Assembly (NCBI RefSeq): GCF_009769385.1
Contig: NZ_ML775960.1
Span: 306,842 to 370,841 of the forward strand
DNA length: 64,000 nucleotides
DNA from: Saccharothrix deserti
Lineage (GTDB): Bacteria > Actinomycetota > Actinomycetes > Mycobacteriales > Pseudonocardiaceae
Direction: 5' to 3'
Shown here: positions 24,971-33,325 of the stretch, in pieces
Layout of the letters: each line of letters begins with the position of its first letter
How positions within the stretch are numbered: position 1 is the stretch's first letter
Position numbers and translations under genes: made by a program
Notes under the pieces: model-generated
Seen by the model: only the letters and a program-made list of their open reading frames with translations
Databases searched by the model: none
Told to the model about the DNA's origin: nothing

Positions 24971-25564
24971 GTGACGGAGCGCATGGCGGCCCTGGCCGAT
25001 GCGGCGATCCACCTGGTGGCCACCAAGGGGATGCGCGGGCTGACCCACCGCGCGGTGGACGCGCAGGCGGGCGTGCCGACGGGCTCGACCTCGGCCTACT
25101 TCCGCACCCGCAAGGCCCTCGTCGAAGGCGTCGTGCAGCGGCTCGCCGAACTGGAGAACGCCGAGGTGGTGGAGGCGGGCATGACGACGGGTCCGCTCGA
25201 CCCGGACCGGCTCGCCGAGGGCGCCGCGCACGTGCTCGACCAGTGGATGACCACCGGCCGCGAACGCACGCTGGCCCGTTACGCGTGCCTGCTGGAGGCC
25301 ACCCACCACCCGGAGCTGCGCGGCATCCTGGCCCACGGCGAACGGCCGCGCGCGCAGGCACGGGCGGTGCTGGAGGCGCTCGGCGCGGAGGACCCGGAGC
25401 GGCAGAGCCGGGAGCTGGTGGCGTTCACGGACGGCCTGCTGTTCGACCGGCTGGTCGGCGCGGGCGCGCTCGGCGCACCCACCCCCGGTACCCCGGAGAG
25501 CCGCGCCGAACTGGCCCAGGCGGTGCGCGCGGCGCTGCGCGGCGTGCTCGAACCGCGTTCGTGA
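24971..25564 (+). CDS. TetR family regulator of the divergent monooxygenase
   Basis: 197 residues. The HTH spans about 25-50 (LTHRAVDAQAGVPTGSTSAYFRTRKAL). The C-terminal helical domain resembles the TetR_C family of YxbF/PaaR-like regulators. The GTG start at 24971 is preceded by GGAGG (24959-24963); an ATG four codons later is an alternative. Two operator palindromes lie immediately upstream. It probably represses itself and the monooxygenase, releasing them on binding an aromatic or xenobiotic ligand. Confidence 0.92.
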   Translation: MTERMAALADAAIHLVATKGMRGLTHRAVDAQAGVPTGSTSAYFRTRKALVEGVVQRLAELENAEVVEAGMTTGPLDPDRLAEGAAHVLDQWMTTGRERTLARYACLLEATHHPELRGILAHGERPRAQARAVLEALGAEDPERQSRELVAFTDGLLFDRLVGAGALGAPTPGTPESRAELAQAVRAALRGVLEPRS

Positions 25565-25709
25565 AATTGAGTGGAACCGGGCGTTATCGTTGATCGCATG
25601 TGGGCATTCCGGGTCTTCTACCTCTGAGTTCAGGGCAGCCGTCCACCCCCACGCGCGGCGCGCGTGACGGGGTCTTCGAGCACACCCTCACACTCATGCG
25701 GAGATTTCC

Positions 25710-26673
25710 TTGTCGCACATCGCTTTCCTCAACATCCCCGGCCACGGCCACGTCAACCCGACGCTGCCCGTCGTCACCGAGCTGGTGAGCCGGGGCCACC
25801 GCGTCACCTACGCGGTCGATCCCGGGTTCGCGGGCATCGTCGAGCAGGCCGGCGCGACGCCGGTCGTCCACCCGACCAGCCTGCCCACCGACGACCGCGA
25901 GTGGCCGACCGAGATGGCCCCGGCCATGCACCTGTTCCTCAACGAGGCCAAGTCGGTGCTGCCGGTGCTGGAGGCCGCGTACGCCGACGACCGGCCGGAC
26001 GTACGTCGGCCACCCGGACCGGGCGGTGGTGGCCATCGCGCGGTCGTTCCAGCCGAACAGCGAGTCGGTGCACCCGAAGTACACGTTCGTGGGGCCGTGC
26101 CTGGGCGACCGGTCGTCGTTCCAGGGCACGTGGGAACGCCCCGCGGACGACCGGCCGGTGCTGCTGGTGTCGTTCGGGTCGGCTTACACGAGCGAACCGG
26201 AGATCTACCGGAAGTGCTTCCGGGCGTTCGGCGACCTCGACTGGCACGTGGTGATCAACATCGGCAAGTACGTCGACCCGGCCGAGCTGGGCGAGGTGCC
26301 GTCGAACGTCGAGCTGCACCGGTGGCTGCCGCAGCTGGAGATCCTGTCGCACGCCAAGGTGTTCATCACGCACTGCGGCATGGGCGGCACGATGGAAGGG
26401 CTGTACCACGGCGTGCCGATGATCGGCCTGCCCATGATCGGCGAGCAGACCATGAACGCGATGCGCCTGGTCGACCTCGGCGTCGGCAGGCACGTCCCGC
26501 GCGACGAGGCGACCGTCGAGGGGCTGCGCGCCGCCGTGCTGGAACTGGCGGACGACCCCGACGTGGCCGCGCGGCTCGCCGCGATCAAGGCCGAGATCCG
26601 GGAGGCCGGCGGCACGCCCGCGGCGGCCGACGTGATCGAGTCGGCGCTGGAGGAATCGGCCCAGAAGAAGTAG
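25710..26673 (+). pseudogene. Macrolide glycosyltransferase pseudogene, middle deleted
   Basis: The first frame (TTG 25710) encodes the start of an OleD/MGT-type GT1 enzyme (SHIAFLNIPGHGHVNPTLP with the catalytic-site His) up to AYADDRPD near 25998. From about 26002 the homology continues in another frame (YVGHPDRAVVAIARSFQPNS) through the sugar-nucleotide domain THCGMGGTMEGLYHGVPMI to the stop at 26673. By alignment to the remembered OleD sequence, about 75-80 residues of the acceptor-binding domain are missing and the join is out of frame. Intact homologues inactivate macrolides by glucosylation. An internal ATG at 26026 could still express the C-terminal domain alone. Confidence 0.8.
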
Positions 26674-26727
26674 GCGCTGAAGGAGTAGCAGGGACGGGGG
26701 CGGTGCCGTCGCGCCGCCCCCGTTCGT

Positions 26728-26967
26728 CTACGCGGATCTCTCCGAGCTGCCCAGGCGCGGGAACGGGTCGGTCGAGAAGACGACCTCCACCGGCACCTCG
26801 AAGTACTGCGCGATGCGCAGCGCGAGGTACAGGCTGGGGCTGTACTCGCCCCGTTCCAGGTAGCCCACGGTCTGGTAGTGGATGCCCAACGCCTCGGACA
26901 GCTGCCGGCGTGACACACCCCGTTCCGCCCGCAGCATCGCGATCCGGTTGTAGACGCTTTCGCTCAT
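26728..26967 (-). CDS. XRE-family small HTH regulator
   Basis: 79 residues: MSESVYNRIAMLRAERGVSR followed by an HTH (RQLSEALGIHYQTVGYLERG) and the segment PSLYLALRIAQYFEVPVEVVFS. This is the typical compact XRE protein that accompanies ABC-2 exporters. The ATG start overlaps the stop of the upstream permease gene by 4 bp (ATGA). It is the last gene of an ATPase-permease-regulator operon and probably controls it. Confidence 0.9.
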   Translation of the reverse strand: MSESVYNRIAMLRAERGVSRRQLSEALGIHYQTVGYLERGEYSPSLYLALRIAQYFEVPVEVVFSTDPFPRLGSSERSA

Positions 26968-27815
26968 CGCACCCTCTGCAACGCCGCCTGTCGGCGCTGC
27001 TCCATTTCCGCTCCGGACTCCCGGCGGGCCATCCGCCGCAGGATCGTAGGCGCCAGCAGGAAGCCGACCACCGCCCACACCCCCAGCACGCCCACCATCT
27101 CCAAGATCCGCCAGGACCCGCCGATCTCCGCTGCCGCCGCCGAGTCCGGCAGCAGCGCCGCCCTGGCGCCGTGGCCGGTCCAGTACACCGGGAACACCTG
27201 GGCCAGCCCTTGCAGCCACCCCGGCAGCGCGGTGATCGGGTAGAAGATGCCCGAGATCGCGGTGATGCCCATCATCGGCAGCATGGTGATGCCCATCGCA
27301 CTGCCCGGACTCCTGCTGATCGACCCGGCGACCGCGCCCCACGGCAGGGTCGACAGCATGCCGAGCGCCAGCACCGCGAGCAACGCGAGCAGACCGCCCG
27401 CTCCTGCGTCCGACAGCACGTTCACCAGGAACAGGCCGGGCACCAGGATGACCAGTAGGCCGAACGCGATGTCCAAAGAGGTCTGCACGGTCCGGCCGAC
27501 CAGGTAGCCGACCATGCCGTGCGGCACCGCCTTGGCCCGCAGCAGCGTGCCGTCCTCGCGGTTGAGCGAGAGCTGGCCCGCCGGTCCGACCAGACCGCCG
27601 AAGGCCACCGACATGCCGAGCATGCTCGGCAGCGTGAGCGCGGCGAGCGTGACGCCGGCGGCTTCGACGTCCGAGTCGCGCTGGAACCACAGCACGGTCA
27701 CGAACGCGATGGCGACGACCATGTTGAAGATCTGGTCCTCGCTGCCCAGGGAGTGGCGGAACTCGCGCAGCCCGCGTTCCATGCCCAGCCGGGCGCCGTG
27801 CACCGTGGGGTTCAC
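26964..27815 (-). CDS. ABC-2 type transporter permease
   Basis: A 283-residue integral membrane protein with six hydrophobic segments and the ABC-2 signature region before the last helices (GITAISGIFYPITALPGWLQGLAQVFPVYW). The GTG start at 27815 overlaps the ATPase stop by 4 bp. It forms the membrane channel of a drug- or lipid-export system with the upstream ATPase. The longer upstream open frame is a shadow of the ATPase gene. Confidence 0.92.
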   Translation of the reverse strand: MNPTVHGARLGMERGLREFRHSLGSEDQIFNMVVAIAFVTVLWFQRDSDVEAAGVTLAALTLPSMLGMSVAFGGLVGPAGQLSLNREDGTLLRAKAVPHGMVGYLVGRTVQTSLDIAFGLLVILVPGLFLVNVLSDAGAGGLLALLAVLALGMLSTLPWGAVAGSISRSPGSAMGITMLPMMGITAISGIFYPITALPGWLQGLAQVFPVYWTGHGARAALLPDSAAAAEIGGSWRILEMVGVLGVWAVVGFLLAPTILRRMARRESGAEMEQRRQAALQRVR

Positions 27816-28708
27816 AGGACCGCCACCTCCTCCTTCGCCTGGCCGCTCTCGTGCCGCTGCACGAGTGCCATGTAGGTGTCTTCCAGACTGCTGCGCCGCA
27901 CCTCCAGCTCGGAGATGCCCGTCTCGTGCTGCCGGAACAGGTCGCGCACGAACGCCGTCGCGTCGTCGGCGGTGTGCACGTGCCGCTGGCCGCCGTGCGT
28001 CCAGCGGATCTCGGACTTGCCCGCGACCTGGCGGCTGAGCTGGTCCGGGCTGCCGTCGGCGATGATCCGGCCGCCCGCGAGCACCAGGATGCGGTCGGCC
28101 AGCTTCTCCGCCTCGGCCAGGTCGTGCGTGGTCAGCAGGATCGTCATGCCCTCCAGGTCCGACAGCCGGTGCACCAGGTCGTGGAAGTCCCGGCGCGCGT
28201 GCGGGTCGAACCCGGCGGTCGGCTCGTCCAGGAACAGCAGCTCGGGCTTGCCGACGATGCCGATCGCCACGTCCAGCCGGCGTCGTTGGCCGCCGGAGAG
28301 CTTGCCGATCTTCTTGTCCGCGTGCTCGGTCAGGCCGACCGTCTCGATCAGCTCGTCGGTGTCGAACGGCCGCGTCTGGTGGGGCGTGCTGTAGGGCGCG
28401 TAGTAGCGGCCGAGGTGGTGCAACAGCTCGCGCACCTTCCAGCGGCCGTGGTCGCGCCACGACTGCAGCACCACGCCCAGCTTGGCGCGCCAGGCCTCGT
28501 CGCCGGTGGCCGGGTCGACGCCCAGCACCCTGACGTGGCCGTCGGAGGGCAGTCGGAAGCCCTCCAGGATCTCGATCGTGGTCGTCTTGCCCGCGCCGTT
28601 GGGCCCGAGCAGGGCCACCACCTCACCCGGCCCCGCCGTGAAGTCGACCCCGTGCAGCACGTCCGTCGTGCCGTAGCGCATCCGCAGATCGCGCACTTCG
28701 AGGACCAA
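27812..28708 (-). CDS. ABC transporter ATP-binding protein
   Basis: 298 residues with Walker A LLGPNGAGKTTTIE, signature KLSGGQRRRLDVAIG, Walker B LLFLDEPTAGFD and H-loop LLTTHDLAEAEK. About 70 residues follow the NBD, as in DrrA/NodI-type exporters. It is first gene of a coupled operon with an ABC-2 permease and an XRE regulator. It diverges from the P450 gene; the shared 160-bp region is AT-rich and contains both promoters. Confidence 0.94.
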   Translation of the reverse strand: MVLEVRDLRMRYGTTDVLHGVDFTAGPGEVVALLGPNGAGKTTTIEILEGFRLPSDGHVRVLGVDPATGDEAWRAKLGVVLQSWRDHGRWKVRELLHHLGRYYAPYSTPHQTRPFDTDELIETVGLTEHADKKIGKLSGGQRRRLDVAIGIVGKPELLFLDEPTAGFDPHARRDFHDLVHRLSDLEGMTILLTTHDLAEAEKLADRILVLAGGRIIADGSPDQLSRQVAGKSEIRWTHGGQRHVHTADDATAFVRDLFRQHETGISELEVRRSSLEDTYMALVQRHESGQAKEEVAVL

Positions 28709-28868
28709 GGACCCTCACCTCCCCCTGTCAGAGTTCTCGGTCAGTTTGTAGCACACCTGCTATCACTCGTACTAGAACAGTTCCCTTACGGCTTATTTAC
28801 TTCACGGCTTCGTGAATTTTCTGTAGCTTGCGAAGGTAGGTCCCCGAACGCACTGGGAGGTGTGCGAG

Positions 28869-30068
28869 ATGACCGAAACGCTGTACTCCGAGCTGCCGAC
28901 TGAACGCAGCACGCTGTTCGACCCGCCCGCGGAGTTGGGGTTGCTCCGCGGGACCGCGCCGATCAGCCGGATGACGTTCCCCGACGGGCACGCGGGGTGG
29001 CTCGTGACCAGTTACGAGCTGGCACGGGAGGTGCACGCGGACCGGAGGTTCAGCAGCCGGGCCGAGTTGCAGCACTCACCGCGCACGGTCGCGGGCAAGC
29101 CGGTCACGCAACGGCCGCCCGCCAAGCCGGGCATGTTCATCGGGATGGACGCGCCCGACCACACGCGGTACCGGAAGCTGTTGACCGGGCAGTTCACCGT
29201 GCGGCGGATGAACCAGCTGATGCCGCGGATCGAGCAGATCGTGGCCGATCACCTGGCCGCGATGCGCGCTGCCGGTTCTCCGGTGGACCTGGTGGCGAAC
29301 TTCGCGCTGCCGGTGCCGTCGTTGGTGATCTGCGAAATGCTGGGGGTGCCCTACGAGGAGCGCGAGTCGTTCCAGAAGGACACCGCGAAGGTGCTGAGCC
29401 TGGACTCCACGTTCGAGGAGATCATGGAGGCGTTCGAGCGGCTGGAGGAGTTCGTGCTCCGGCTGACGCAGCGCAAGCACGTCACGCCGGGCGACGACAT
29501 GCTGACCGGGTTGATCGCCACCGGTGAGCTGACCGACGAGGAAGTCGCCAACATGGGGCTGCTCCTCCTCGTCGCCGGCCACGAGACCACGGCGAACATG
29601 CTGGGCCTCGGCACGTTGTTGCTGTTGCAGCACCCCGAGCAGTCGGCGGCGCTGCGGGCCGACCCGTCGTTGGTGGACAACGCGGTCGAGGAGCTGATGC
29701 GGTACCTGTCGATCATCCAGTTCGGCACGATCCGCACCGCGTTGGAGGATGTGGAGATCGGTGGCGTGGTGGTCCGGGCCGGTGAGTCGGTCTCGATCTC
29801 CGTCGCCGCCGCCAACCGGGACCCGGCGCGGTTCGAGCGGCCGGACGAGTTCGACATCCACCGGCCCGCGTCCGGGCACCTCGGGTTCGGCCACGGCGTG
29901 CACCAGTGCCTCGGGCAGCAGTTGGCGAGGATCGAGATGAGGGTCGGGTTCAGCGCGCTGTTCCGGGAGTTCCCGGACCTGCGGCTCGCGGTGCCCGCCG
30001 AGGAGGTGCGGATGCGGGACGACATGGCGATCTACGGGGTGCACGAACTGCCGGTGGAGTTCTCGTGA
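28869..30068 (+). CDS. Cytochrome P450
   Basis: A 399-residue soluble bacterial P450. The I-helix has AGHETTANML, the K-helix ExxR is in VEELMRYL, and the heme Cys347 is in FGHGVHQCLGQQLA. The overall pattern resembles the CYP105 group, which oxidises diverse xenobiotics and antibiotics. The ATG at 28869 is preferred because GGGAGG lies 8 bp upstream; a GTG at 28860 would add three residues. Its stop overlaps the ferredoxin GTG (GTGA), so it receives electrons from that partner. Confidence 0.95.
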   Translation: MTETLYSELPTERSTLFDPPAELGLLRGTAPISRMTFPDGHAGWLVTSYELAREVHADRRFSSRAELQHSPRTVAGKPVTQRPPAKPGMFIGMDAPDHTRYRKLLTGQFTVRRMNQLMPRIEQIVADHLAAMRAAGSPVDLVANFALPVPSLVICEMLGVPYEERESFQKDTAKVLSLDSTFEEIMEAFERLEEFVLRLTQRKHVTPGDDMLTGLIATGELTDEEVANMGLLLLVAGHETTANMLGLGTLLLLQHPEQSAALRADPSLVDNAVEELMRYLSIIQFGTIRTALEDVEIGGVVVRAGESVSISVAAANRDPARFERPDEFDIHRPASGHLGFGHGVHQCLGQQLARIEMRVGFSALFREFPDLRLAVPAEEVRMRDDMAIYGVHELPVEFS

Positions 30069-30259
30069 AGATCGAGGTCGATCCGGAGCGGTGCGCGGGG
30101 TCGGGGATGTGCGCGTTGACCGACCCGGCGGTGTTCGACCAGGACGAGGTGGACGGGACGGTCGTGCTGTTGCAGCCGTCGCCTTCCGGCGAGCACGAGA
30201 AGGCGGCGCGTGAAGCGGCGCACCTGTGCCCGGCCGGCGCCATCCGCGTGCTGGGGTGA
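30065..30259 (+). CDS. 3Fe-4S ferredoxin, P450 partner
   Basis: 64 residues with three cluster Cys residues (CAGSGMC and the C-terminal CPAGAI). The fourth ligand position of 4Fe-4S ferredoxins is absent, giving a 3Fe-4S type. This is the standard small ferredoxin encoded directly after CYP105-like P450 genes. It starts at GTG 30065, within the P450 stop overlap. A hairpin terminator follows. Confidence 0.95.
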   Translation: MKIEVDPERCAGSGMCALTDPAVFDQDEVDGTVVLLQPSPSGEHEKAAREAAHLCPAGAIRVLG

Positions 30260-30265
30260 CGGGGG

Positions 30266-30297
30266 CTGCTGGGGCCGTCTTCGGGCGGTCCCAGCAG
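30266..30297 (+). terminator. Terminator of P450-ferredoxin operon
   Basis: CTGCTGGGGCCG pairs with CGGTCCCAGCAG (12 bp with one G-T pair) around the loop TCTTCGGG, starting 7 bp after the ferredoxin stop. A degenerate GTGTCGGT-type repeat stretch follows to about 30340. Confidence 0.75.
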
Positions 30298-30344
30298 TGT
30301 CTTCCGGTGTGTCGGTGTCTCGGTGTGTCCGTGTGTTCTCGTGG

Positions 30345-30701
30345 CTAGAGCGACAAGTGGACGCGCAGCGCCTCGTCCAGCTGCTTGAGCACCGCGGGCG
30401 GCAGACCGCCGATCCGGGCGCGGAGCCTGGCCGCGGCGACCGTGCGCACCTGCTCGGCCTGCGCCTTGGAGTCCGCGCCGAGCCCGCAGTCCTTGGCCGG
30501 CAGCAGCACTTGGAACGGGTACACCTTCGTGGTGTTGGAGGTGATCGGCACGACGGTCACCACACCTCGGCCGCCCCGTCCGGCGGCCCGGTTCGCCGCG
30601 TCGTTGCTCACGACCACGGCCGGGCGGATCTTGTTCGCCTCGGCGCCCTGCGCCGGGTCCAGGTCCACCCAGTAGACGTCACCTCGCCGCATCGAGGACA
30701 C
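30345..30701 (-). CDS. MazF/PemK-type endoribonuclease toxin
   Basis: 118 residues with the PemK/MazF signature MRRGDVYWVDLDPAQGAE...IRPAVVVSND and VVPITSN. Family members cleave mRNA at short motifs. It overlaps the 3' end of the upstream antitoxin gene by 23 bp if the first ATG is used; an ATG three codons later (MRRGDVYW) is an alternative. It is co-transcribed with its antitoxin. Convergent with the ferredoxin. Confidence 0.9.
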   Translation of the reverse strand: MSSMRRGDVYWVDLDPAQGAEANKIRPAVVVSNDAANRAAGRGGRGVVTVVPITSNTTKVYPFQVLLPAKDCGLGADSKAQAEQVRTVAAARLRARIGGLPPAVLKQLDEALRVHLSL

Positions 30702-30909
30702 CGTCTGGCGCGGTCACGTCCCACATCTCGGCTTCTCCCCCGGCTTCCCACTCTTCCCACGCGCTCGCGTAGGCGTTCTCCAGACCCGCCTCGCGCAACA
30801 GGGTGATCGCCTGGTGGATCACCGACGACCGTGAGGCGCTGCGATGTTGCCTCAGGTAGCGATCAACGAACTCTACGTCCTCCTCGGGGAGGCTCACACT
30901 GATTTTCAT
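30679..30909 (-). CDS. Ribbon-helix-helix antitoxin (MazE9-like)
   Basis: 76 residues. The N-terminus MKISVSLPEEDVEFVDRYL with SASRSSVIHQAITLLREAG is a ribbon-helix-helix DNA-binding fold; the acidic C-terminus (WEEWEAGGEAEMWDV) would wrap the toxin. It precedes and overlaps the MazF-like gene, the usual order. It is expected to neutralise the toxin and autoregulate the pair. Confidence 0.88.
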   Translation of the reverse strand: MKISVSLPEEDVEFVDRYLRQHRSASRSSVIHQAITLLREAGLENAYASAWEEWEAGGEAEMWDVTAPDGVLDAAR

Positions 30910-30931
30910 ACCACTGATGCTACCTCCGGTA

Positions 30932-32128
30932 TTACCGGGCAGCTACCTCCGCCAGCCCGCTGCGCCGTGCGGTCTGCCACTTCAACGGCGTCCCGTGCAA
31001 CGCCGTGACCAGCGACTGGACTACCACGAGATACGTCAACTGCCGGTACGCCAGCTGCTGGAGTGGGAACGCCCAGAGCGGTTTCAGCGACTCGCCGTCG
31101 AGCCGGAGCGCGTAGCCCGCGCCGGCCGTCTGCACGACCAGGAACACCGCCCAGATCACCAGCGCCCACGGCGCGTCCGCCACGAACGCCCCGTACAGCA
31201 CGAACACGTCCAGCGCGGGCGCCAGCACCGGCAGCACGACGTGGAAGAGCAGCAGGTACAGCAGCCCGAACCGACCCATCCGGCCGTCCTCGCGCAACGC
31301 CGGCCGGTGCTTCCACATCGACTGGAACGTCCCGTACGACCAGCGGTACCGCTGCTTGTACAACCCCCGCGCGCCGGTCGGCACCTCGGTCCACGCCCGC
31401 GCCGCCGGCTCGTACACCACCCGCCACCCGGCACGGGTGATCGCCATGGTCAGGTCGGTGTCCTCGGCCAACGTGTCCGGGCTGATCCCGCCGACCTCGT
31501 CCACCGCGTCCCGGCGGAACGCCCCGATCGCGCCGGGGATCGTCGGGATGCACTCCAGCGCGTTGAGGATCTGCCGGTCCAGGTTCGAGCCCGCGCAGTA
31601 CTCCAGGTGCTGCCACCGGCCGAGCAGTCCGCCCCGGTTGGCGACCTTGACGTTGCCGGACACCGCGCCGACGCCGGTGTCGCCGAGCGGGCGCACCACC
31701 TTGGAGACGGTGTCCCGCTCGAACACCGTGTCGCCGTCCACCAGCACCAACGCGTCGTGCCTGGCCAGCGCGATGCCCGCGTTGAGGGCGGCGAACTTGC
31801 CCCGGTTCGGCTGGCTCACCACCCGCACGCCGGGCAGGTCCAGTGCTTCCACCACCCCGGCGGTGCCGTCGGTCGACCCGTCGTCGACCACGACCACCTC
31901 CACGTCGGCGGGGTGCTCGGAGTTCACGATCGACCGGACGGCCGCGGCGATGTTCGCCGCCTCGTTGTACGCGGGGACGATCACCGACACCGGTGGTGCG
32001 TGCGGCCGGACCTCGATCTCGCGGTGCAGGCGGCGTGCGGTGTGGGCCAGGCCGAGCTGCATCACCGTGCGCAGCAACGCGAACACGGCGACGATCACGC
32101 AGATGACGCCGAGGATGGTGGCGATCAC
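30932..32128 (-). CDS. Family 2 glycosyltransferase (membrane-bound)
   Basis: 398 residues: an N-terminal helix (ILGVICVIVAVFALLRTVM), then a GT2 domain with VSVIVPAYNEAANI, VVVVDDGSTDGT, LVLVDGDTVF, EDTDLTM and the processive-type QRYRW motif, then three or so C-terminal helices. It resembles hyaluronan/chitin-synthase-like enzymes that polymerise sugars across the membrane. The GTG at 32128 overlaps the deacetylase stop (GTGA), giving translational coupling. In many actinomycetes the two domains are one polypeptide; here the same-frame DNA upstream (GYAQAWAQRHGD) still looks coding, so this may be a split fusion. Confidence 0.88.
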   Translation of the reverse strand: MIATILGVICVIVAVFALLRTVMQLGLAHTARRLHREIEVRPHAPPVSVIVPAYNEAANIAAAVRSIVNSEHPADVEVVVVDDGSTDGTAGVVEALDLPGVRVVSQPNRGKFAALNAGIALARHDALVLVDGDTVFERDTVSKVVRPLGDTGVGAVSGNVKVANRGGLLGRWQHLEYCAGSNLDRQILNALECIPTIPGAIGAFRRDAVDEVGGISPDTLAEDTDLTMAITRAGWRVVYEPAARAWTEVPTGARGLYKQRYRWSYGTFQSMWKHRPALREDGRMGRFGLLYLLLFHVVLPVLAPALDVFVLYGAFVADAPWALVIWAVFLVVQTAGAGYALRLDGESLKPLWAFPLQQLAYRQLTYLVVVQSLVTALHGTPLKWQTARRSGLAEVAAR

Positions 32129-32784
32129 GTCGCCGTGGCGTTGCGCCCAGGCTTGGGCGTAGCCGGTGACCGTGCGCCGAACCCGGCGTCGGTCATCGCG
32201 GCGCCCCGGCCGGTCGCGGTGGTGAGGGTGGTGAAGCGGCGGGCGGGGCGTGCGTCGGCGAGCAGGTCGATCACGCCCGGTGTGGTGCTGGTGACGTGCA
32301 GCCGGATGACGCGGTCCGGGTCCAGGTCGGCGGCGATCTGCTTCGCGTCGTAGCGGTGCAGGTCCGGCGTGTCCGGCTCGGGCTCGGACAGCCCGGTGCG
32401 GATGTTCGCGGCGTCGGCCAGGGCGTTCTGCGCGAACGCCGTGCCCAACCGGGTCGTCTCGCCCGCGCGGAACCCCGAGACGCCGACCTCGTGGCCCTCG
32501 GCGACCATCCGCCGCACCAGCTCGGGGTGCTCGTTGACCTGCGCGCCGACGAGGAAGAACGTCGCCTTCATCCCCCTCGCGGCCAACTCGTCGAGCACGC
32601 GCGGCGTCCACCTCGGGTGCGGGCCGCCGTGGAACACCAGTGCCGCCGTGCCGTCCACCACCGGCTCGGCTCGGACTTGCGCCCTCGTCGGCTCATCGGC
32701 CAGTGACGTGGCGTAGGCGTGGAAGCTCAACACGCCCATCAGCAACCCGAGCCCTAACAGCAGCGAGACCCAGTGCGCTCTCAC
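32125..32784 (-). CDS. Polysaccharide deacetylase-like protein
   Basis: About 219 residues from GTG 32784: a signal-anchor helix (VSLLLGLGLLMGVLSFHAYA) then a NodB-like fold (TAALVFHGGPHPRWTPRVLDEL, MKATFFLVGAQVNEHPELVRRM). The metal-binding Asp-Asp of active NodB enzymes (usually TFDDGP) reads VFHGGP, so catalytic activity is doubtful. The start gives a GTGA overlap with the 45-residue gene upstream. The same frame runs on without a stop into the DUF6542-like segment, so a 377-residue product from ATG 33258 cannot be excluded. It is coupled to the GT2 gene downstream. Confidence 0.75.
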   Translation of the reverse strand: MRAHWVSLLLGLGLLMGVLSFHAYATSLADEPTRAQVRAEPVVDGTAALVFHGGPHPRWTPRVLDELAARGMKATFFLVGAQVNEHPELVRRMVAEGHEVGVSGFRAGETTRLGTAFAQNALADAANIRTGLSEPEPDTPDLHRYDAKQIAADLDPDRVIRLHVTSTTPGVIDLLADARPARRFTTLTTATGRGAAMTDAGFGARSPATPKPGRNATAT

Positions 32785-32918
32785 CTGACGTGCTCGAACA
32801 CGGTCGTCAGCATCAGCGCGGACAAGCTCAACAACGACGTCGCCAACGCGATGCTCACCGCGCGCATCAACCCACGGCGTCTCCCCGTGCGGTCGACGAA
32901 GACCTGCTCCTCCACCAC
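32781..32918 (-). CDS. Small 45-residue membrane protein
   Basis: GTG-started gene: a short polar head with VFVDRTGRRRG, then one hydrophobic helix (ALATSLLSLSALMLTTVF). It lies in a different frame from the long open frame that spans it. Its TGA overlaps the deacetylase GTG by 4 bp, strong support that it is real. The VDRTGRRRR-type head is seen at the start of actinomycete deacetylase/GT2 fusions, so it may be a detached membrane anchor of that system. Confidence 0.65.
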   Translation of the reverse strand: MVEEQVFVDRTGRRRGLMRAVSIALATSLLSLSALMLTTVFEHVR

Positions 32919-33258
32919 AATCCCCCAGCCTCACCCCCGCGACCAGCAGACCGACACCGACCGCCACCACGAGGTGGGGGAACGCTCGGACCACCGGCGG
33001 CGCGACGAGAATCGTCAACTCGCCCAAAGACTTGCCCCGCAACGCGGCCACGGCCACCACGAGCCCCGCGTAGAGCAGCGGGGGTGCGGGAACCACGGTC
33101 CACAGCCCGACCGGGCGCACCATCGCGGCGGCGAGCAACGCGCCGAACACCATCAGGACGCCGAGGACCACGCCGGGTTGCTCGCCGTCGAGCCAGATCC
33201 CGACACCGGTGAAGACAGCGGACACCCCGACCGCCGCCATGCTCGGCAGATGAGCCAT
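32919..33258 (-). CDS. DUF6542-like membrane segment, no stop of its own
   Basis: From ATG 33258 (or GTG 33270) the frame encodes about 105 residues with four hydrophobic helices (MAAVGVSAVFTGVGIWLDG, GVLMVFGALLAAAMV, PPLLYAGLVVAVAALRG, LVVAVGVGLLVAGV), matching the actinobacterial DUF6542 domain. The frame then continues without a stop through the region encoding the 45-residue protein into the deacetylase frame. An indel near 32930 has probably removed the original stop: a TGA lies in another frame at that point. The end given here is nominal. It diverges from the LCP gene over about 55-65 bp. Confidence 0.6.
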
Positions 33259-33325
33259 GCGGTCAACCACGCCACGCCCCCAGCGTCTGAACGGATCTAG
33301 GTTAGGTGACGCGAGGGGGCGTGGG

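Noticed and set aside
32125..32611. GT2 frame extended upstream of GTG 32128
   Set aside because: No start codon lies in the protein-like part of that frame, and the GTG at 32128 has a canonical GTGA overlap with the deacetylase stop.
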